From Isosphaeraceae bacterium (GTDB lineage Bacteria > Planctomycetota > Planctomycetia > Isosphaerales > Isosphaeraceae): a stretch of DNA of 35,606 bases. Positions 33,089 to 35,606 of this stretch are shown in pieces. The notes under the pieces are model-generated. The model saw only the letters and a program-made list of their open reading frames with translations, searched no databases and had not been told where the DNA came from. Location: NCBI GenBank assembly GCA_031291845.1, contig JARLIH010000054.1, positions 1 to 35,606 of the forward strand, given 5' to 3'. Numbering within the stretch: the stretch's first letter is position 1; each line of letters begins with the position of its first letter. The translations under genes and the position numbers were made by a program.

Positions 33089-33253
33089 GGCTGCGCAACT
33101 TATTGCTCACCAGTTAGGCCATTTATTGAGCAAGCACCTTATTTATCGTGACACGCGGCATTTATTACGCGAAGCCGCGTGTCACGATAAATACCCTGTC
33201 TGCCCAATAAATGCTCTGACGATTAGGCAATTATTTGCGCAGCCCTATTTCGG
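33080..33253. repeat. Nested fold-back between convergent paralogues
   Basis: The outer arms CCGAAATAGGGCTGCGCAA (33080-33098) and its exact inverted copy at 33235-33253 cover both stop codons. Inside, a perfect 20 bp hairpin runs 33140-33159 (TATTTATCGTGACACGCGGC) to 33174-33193 with a 14-base loop. Imperfect complementarity extends into the coding tails, 33028-33305. It is probably a bidirectional terminator or a fold-back element. Confidence 0.85.
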
Positions 33254-33586
33254 CTCTGGCGGGTCCGGTGGCACGGGGAGCCAAGGGCAGCGGGCGGCGC
33301 ACTCGTAGGTGGCACGTAGCCGGCGCATTTGGTCGAGAACCGCACGGGTTGTCGTTCGTCTGTGCGTGCGGTAAGGACCGTCGTAAACATCAACCGGCGA
33401 ACCGCCTCCGTCCCGCTCTTCGATGGAACGCCACACCAGCTCCAGATCGGCATAGCGTGACGCAGTCGCGCGATAGGCCGACGCGCGCTGTCGCAAACGC
33501 AACACTCCAAGCATCCCGCCCAACGCGAGCGCCACGACCCCTACCGCGATCATCAGCGTCCAGATGCGGAAGCGGGGAAGAGGCAT
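33245..33586 (-). CDS. Small membrane-anchored protein, RFRIxTLMIAV family with PWLPVPPDPP tail
   Basis: The 113 residues begin MPLPRFRIWTLMIAVGVVAL, with AGGAA before the ATG. One membrane helix is followed by a helical region. The tail ECAARCPWLPVPPDPPEP is almost the same as that of the convergent gene at 32612. So the protein combines the type A start and type B tail. The two genes end face to face across a 156 bp gap. Function unknown. Confidence 0.8.
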   Translation of the reverse strand: MPLPRFRIWTLMIAVGVVALALGGMLGVLRLRQRASAYRATASRYADLELVWRSIEERDGGGSPVDVYDGPYRTHRRTTTRAVLDQMRRLRATYECAARCPWLPVPPDPPEPK

Positions 33587-33599
33587 GGGGCATTCCTGA

Positions 33600-33800
33600 T
33601 CACAAAAGATTAGGGTCGACTGCCTTCACTTTGGCTATACGATCAACTCGCCCCGTTCGAGGAATTCCCCGAATTCGTTGCCACCCGGCTTCGACTTCTT
33701 TTGGGTTGGCCGCTACTCTCTCTCCGAGTGCGTTGATCATCTGCTCTGTCGGACGGCGGATTCTGTCCAGGTCCGGTGTTCGTTTGCTCATCATAGTCAT
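33600..33800 (-). CDS. Small protein of unknown function, 66 residues
   Basis: The frame MTMMSKRTPDLDRIRRPTEQ, then ALGERVAANPKEVEAGWQRI, is charged and helical and looks coding, but has only a weak ribosome-binding site. It starts upstream of the RFRIxT gene on the same strand with a 13 bp gap. It might be a remnant. No family recognised. Confidence 0.4.
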   Translation of the reverse strand: MTMMSKRTPDLDRIRRPTEQMINALGERVAANPKEVEAGWQRIRGIPRTGRVDRIAKVKAVDPNLL

Positions 33801-33931
33801 CTCTTGATCGGAGAACTCCTCTTGCGGCGTCTGCAGTAAGATATCGAACTAGAGGACAGTCGCCGCTAAACTCGTCGCAGAGGTGACCACCAAGGGACTG
33901 AGCTAATAGCCACTCGTCGCTATTTGGAGCG

Positions 33932-33981
33932 CTGAAAAGATGCCAGGAACCGTTGATCAACGGTTCCTGGCACCTTTTCGC
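33932..33981. repeat. Near-palindromic hairpin element, second complete copy
   Basis: GAAAAGATGCCAGGAACCGT and ACGGTTCCTGGCACCTTTTC form arms with one mismatch around the palindrome GTTGATCAAC, so 33934-33979 folds almost entirely on itself. The first full copy is at 31340-31389. It overlaps the 3' end of the nucleotidase fragment. Confidence 0.85.
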
Positions 33982-34254
33982 GTTGCTGACTCTTCCAAGC
34001 TTACGCTCCTGTTCGATTCGTTCACGGTTGCCGGCGGCGCTGCGGCCTGAGGATTCTCGGTTGATGCCTCAATTTCGAGGTCGGGTTCAGGCAATGGTGC
34101 AACGTTGATCTGACGGGTCTCGAAGCCAGTCGGTACACGGGCCGTCGGCACAACCGTGGACGCCGACCGGCAGTGAGCGTCCTGATCATCAAAGAACAGG
34201 TGCGGGCGAAATGCTTGGAGGATTGCGGTCTTTGGGACGCCACCCATTGTCACC
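33957..34254 (-). pseudogene. 5'-nucleotidase C-terminal remnant
   Basis: The minus-strand frame reads VTMGGVPKTAILQAFRPHLF, then FFDDQDAHCRSAS and VVPTARVPTGFE. These match the C-terminal part of cytosolic 5'-nucleotidase (PF06189), where GG-PK and FFDDQ-xH are conserved. The N-terminal two-thirds is missing: the fragment begins directly at the edge of the MITE-like element at 34255. The end runs on for ~50 residues without similarity and stops in the hairpin repeat. It is not a working enzyme. Confidence 0.7.
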
Positions 34255-34403
34255 GGGCGCTTCAAAACGGTTCTTCCGCACTCTCGATGATCGACTGGCC
34301 TCCAATTCGCCCGACATACCCAGTATAAACTGAATTCTGGGCTATTCTGCACAGAATGTAGCCGCCATCATCGAGAGTGCGGAAGAACCGGTTTTGAGCG
34401 CCC
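34255..34403. mobile_element. MITE-like element, 149 bp
   Basis: Long terminal inverted repeats of ~37 bp start GGGCGCT at 34255 and end at 34403. The internal part of each arm (GGTTCTTCCGCACTCTCGAT) is identical; the left arm has a T insertion and C deletion near AAAAC. The core is short and non-coding. It resembles a deleted insertion sequence mobilised in trans. Clear target duplications are not visible. Confidence 0.75.
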
Positions 34404-34408
34404 GCTGA

Positions 34409-34621
34409 CACTACGACCACAAGTACGAAGACGGCCGGATTGTGCAGGCCCGCGCCTACCCGCTCGAACTGCTGCCCGAGTTCATCAATCACTTTCAAAC
34501 GGTGTGGCTTACCGACCGCGCGCTGGAGTATTTCGAGGAACGCGACGAGACGGTCCTGCCGCTCCTCCAAAAGATGATCGACAAGGTGACAGACGCGATA
34601 GGTGGCCAACCACAACAGTAG
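34409..34621 (+). pseudogene. Gene fragment, C-terminal end, family unknown
   Basis: An open frame of 70 codons runs from just after the MITE-like element to TAG at 34619-34621. It reads HYDHKYEDGRIVQARAYPLE and LPEFINHFQTVWLTDRAL, with a KMIDKVTDAIGGQPQQ end. The composition is that of a real protein, but there is no start codon or ribosome-binding site; a TGA stands directly upstream. It is probably the tail of a disrupted gene. Confidence 0.5.
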
Positions 34622-34651
34622 GCCCCCTGTGCTGCACTGGAATCCAATCCC

Positions 34652-34915
34652 ATGCCCCTCCCCCGCTTCCGCATCCGGACGCTGATGATCGCCGTGGCGG
34701 TGGTGGGAGCGGCGCTCGCAGTACTAAACGAGTTCAATGCGCTCCCATCGGAAGAACAAGAGATCTATTCGGGGTTGCTTCCCCTGATGCTGCTGCCAGC
34801 CCTTCCATTCGGGGTCTTTCTCTTGCTCGCCGCAGCATTCTCGGGCGAAGAAGACAGGCGATCCAATTGGGACAAGAGCGAGCCGTGGCTTCCTACGGAC
34901 TCGCCGGAGCCCTAA
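34652..34915 (+). CDS. Small membrane protein, RFRIRTLMIAV family (type A)
   Basis: The 87 residues start MPLPRFRIRTLMIAVAVVGA. A second hydrophobic segment spans ~residues 42-63 (PLMLLPALPFGVFLLLAAAF). The tail EPWLPTDSPEP is a short proline-rich version of the family C-terminus. Weak GGAAT before the ATG. The stop TAA overlaps the next possible ATG by one base (TAATG). It forms a pair with the following gene. Function unknown. Confidence 0.75.
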   Translation: MPLPRFRIRTLMIAVAVVGAALAVLNEFNALPSEEQEIYSGLLPLMLLPALPFGVFLLLAAAFSGEEDRRSNWDKSEPWLPTDSPEP

Positions 34916-34929
34916 TGAGGCGGGTTGTA

Positions 34930-35232
34930 ATGCCCCCACGGATGACGACGCGGCGCTGGATGATCGCGGTGGCGATCGCGGGGCTAGCTTTGTTGGCCGA
35001 CTTGGGTCGCCGGCGCTCTGCGGAATTCGGACAACAGAGCCGCGCGGCTGAGGTTCTCGCTGAGTCTCTCGCGGTTGAGGCGGAAGAAATGGAAGGCTCC
35101 GGCCGCAACCTTGAGGCGATGGCGCTGCGCGACAAGGAGCGGTTCTATCGCTGGCTTTCTGCGTCCTACCATCGCGCCTCGCGCTATCCTTGGCTCTCCA
35201 TCCCATCGCGCCCGCCGCCTCTGTTCAGGTAG
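34930..35232 (+). CDS. Membrane-anchored protein, RRWMIAV family (type B)
   Basis: The 100 residues start MPPRMTTRRWMIAVAIAGLA. This ATG has GAGG nine bases before it; an in-frame ATG at 34915 would add five residues. One membrane helix is followed by a charged helical part (EVLAESLAVEAEEMEGSGRN). The C-terminus HRASRYPWLSIPSRPPP corresponds to the family tail. The layout repeats that of 32341-33088. Function unknown. Confidence 0.75.
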   Translation: MPPRMTTRRWMIAVAIAGLALLADLGRRRSAEFGQQSRAAEVLAESLAVEAEEMEGSGRNLEAMALRDKERFYRWLSASYHRASRYPWLSIPSRPPPLFR

Positions 35233-35606
35233 GCCCGCGCAATCTGCTGCGCGGCTTCCCATCGATTAAATGTGCAGGCGGGCGACTTTTTGTGCAGGGC
35301 GTATTAAATGTGGAACGAAGATGAGGCCAGGCACCAAATGTGGCTAGGCTGCGTAGTTTACATTACCGGCGGTTGCGGATCATGACTTTGTCCGGGACTA
35401 CCGCTCTTCGCCAGAATGCGCAACTCTCGTCCTTTTAGTGCGTGGCCGATTTCTCTACCGCGGTATGACGCCCGCGTCAAAAGTCTGCTTTCACGTCGCG
35501 GGTCTCACCGTGCTGCGCGCAACAAACTCAGTCCGAACGCGACTGAGCTTCCTCAGGCGGCGACGGCGCTGAGTGGGAAGGCGTTTAACGGTGCAAGAGT
35601 GCGGAG
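35233..35606. other. Terminal non-coding region with repeated AAATGTG motifs
   Basis: No gene found up to the window edge. GCGCA-ATCTGC-TGCGC at 35237-35252 may be a weak hairpin after the last gene. Related motifs ATTAAATGTGCAGG (35265), TTTTTGTGCAGGG (35287), ATTAAATGTGG (35303) and ACCAAATGTGGC (35333) lie within 80 bp. Confidence 0.4.

Noticed and set aside
33643..33960. Minus-strand frame with NSDEWLLAQSLGGHLC
   Set aside because: It looks partly coding but changes frame relative to the 66-residue gene and begins within the hairpin repeat; too weak to call.
29198..33981. CRISPR-like array from the repeated GGTGCCAGGAA sequences
   Set aside because: Copies are 2-3 kb apart with genes between them, not regularly spaced.
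1..35606. tRNA and rRNA genes
   Set aside because: No cloverleaf-like or rRNA signature sequences were noticed on reading; a covariance-model scan would decide.

Overview
The window looks like chromosomal DNA of a planctomycete, probably near the Gemmatales/Isosphaerales. It is GC-rich. It encodes three proteins with an N-terminal LEPR-XLL-type motif (LEERALLT, LESRQLLS, LEDRALLN). It has a DUF1559 prepilin-like protein ending in an H-X9-DG motif, and many small proteins starting PRFRIRTLMIAV or PRMTTRRWMIAV, all hallmarks of this phylum. No rRNA, tRNA or CRISPR array was seen.

Layout. 1-139 is the right end of an ISAzo13-like insertion sequence that has cut the 3' end of a DUF1254/DUF1214 surface protein (140-1879). 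2392-6399 encodes a very large protein with a periplasmic-binding-protein-like ectodomain and about ten further membrane helices. 6758-17451 is ordinary accessory metabolism: isoaspartyl peptidase, lipoprotein, DinB-like protein, beta-propeller surface protein, OsmC-like protein, di-haem oxidoreductase, ceramidase-like hydrolase and an ABC-2 type permease.

17773-22973 (minus strand) is a compact five-gene phosphonate catabolism operon: Rieske oxygenase, OPA-type transporter, PhnZ/TmpB-type HD oxygenase, TIGR03364-type FAD oxidoreductase and phosphonoacetaldehyde hydrolase (PhnX). The last three genes overlap. It therefore carries both an oxidative and a hydrolytic C-P cleavage enzyme, has no PhnW transaminase, and adds a glycine-betaine-monooxygenase-like Rieske enzyme. 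My working model is a route for N-methylated aminoethylphosphonates: import, demethylation or hydroxylation, then release of phosphate. Upstream lie a small lipoprotein and a DUF1559 protein. Divergent from the latter is a GntR-LacI chimeric regulator, and matching operator-like sites sit about 55 bp before each divergent start.

26.5-28.3 kb holds a multi-hairpin repeat, a HAF-repeat surface protein and a strong terminator. From 28.5 kb to the end the DNA is a mobile-element graveyard: a DUF1016/YhcG nuclease, truncated genes, IS66 and 5'-nucleotidase remnants, a recurring near-palindromic hairpin, a MITE-like element and a nested fold-back. Embedded in it are small membrane-protein genes, five of them in overlapping or tightly spaced groups, from a planctomycete-specific family of unknown function.
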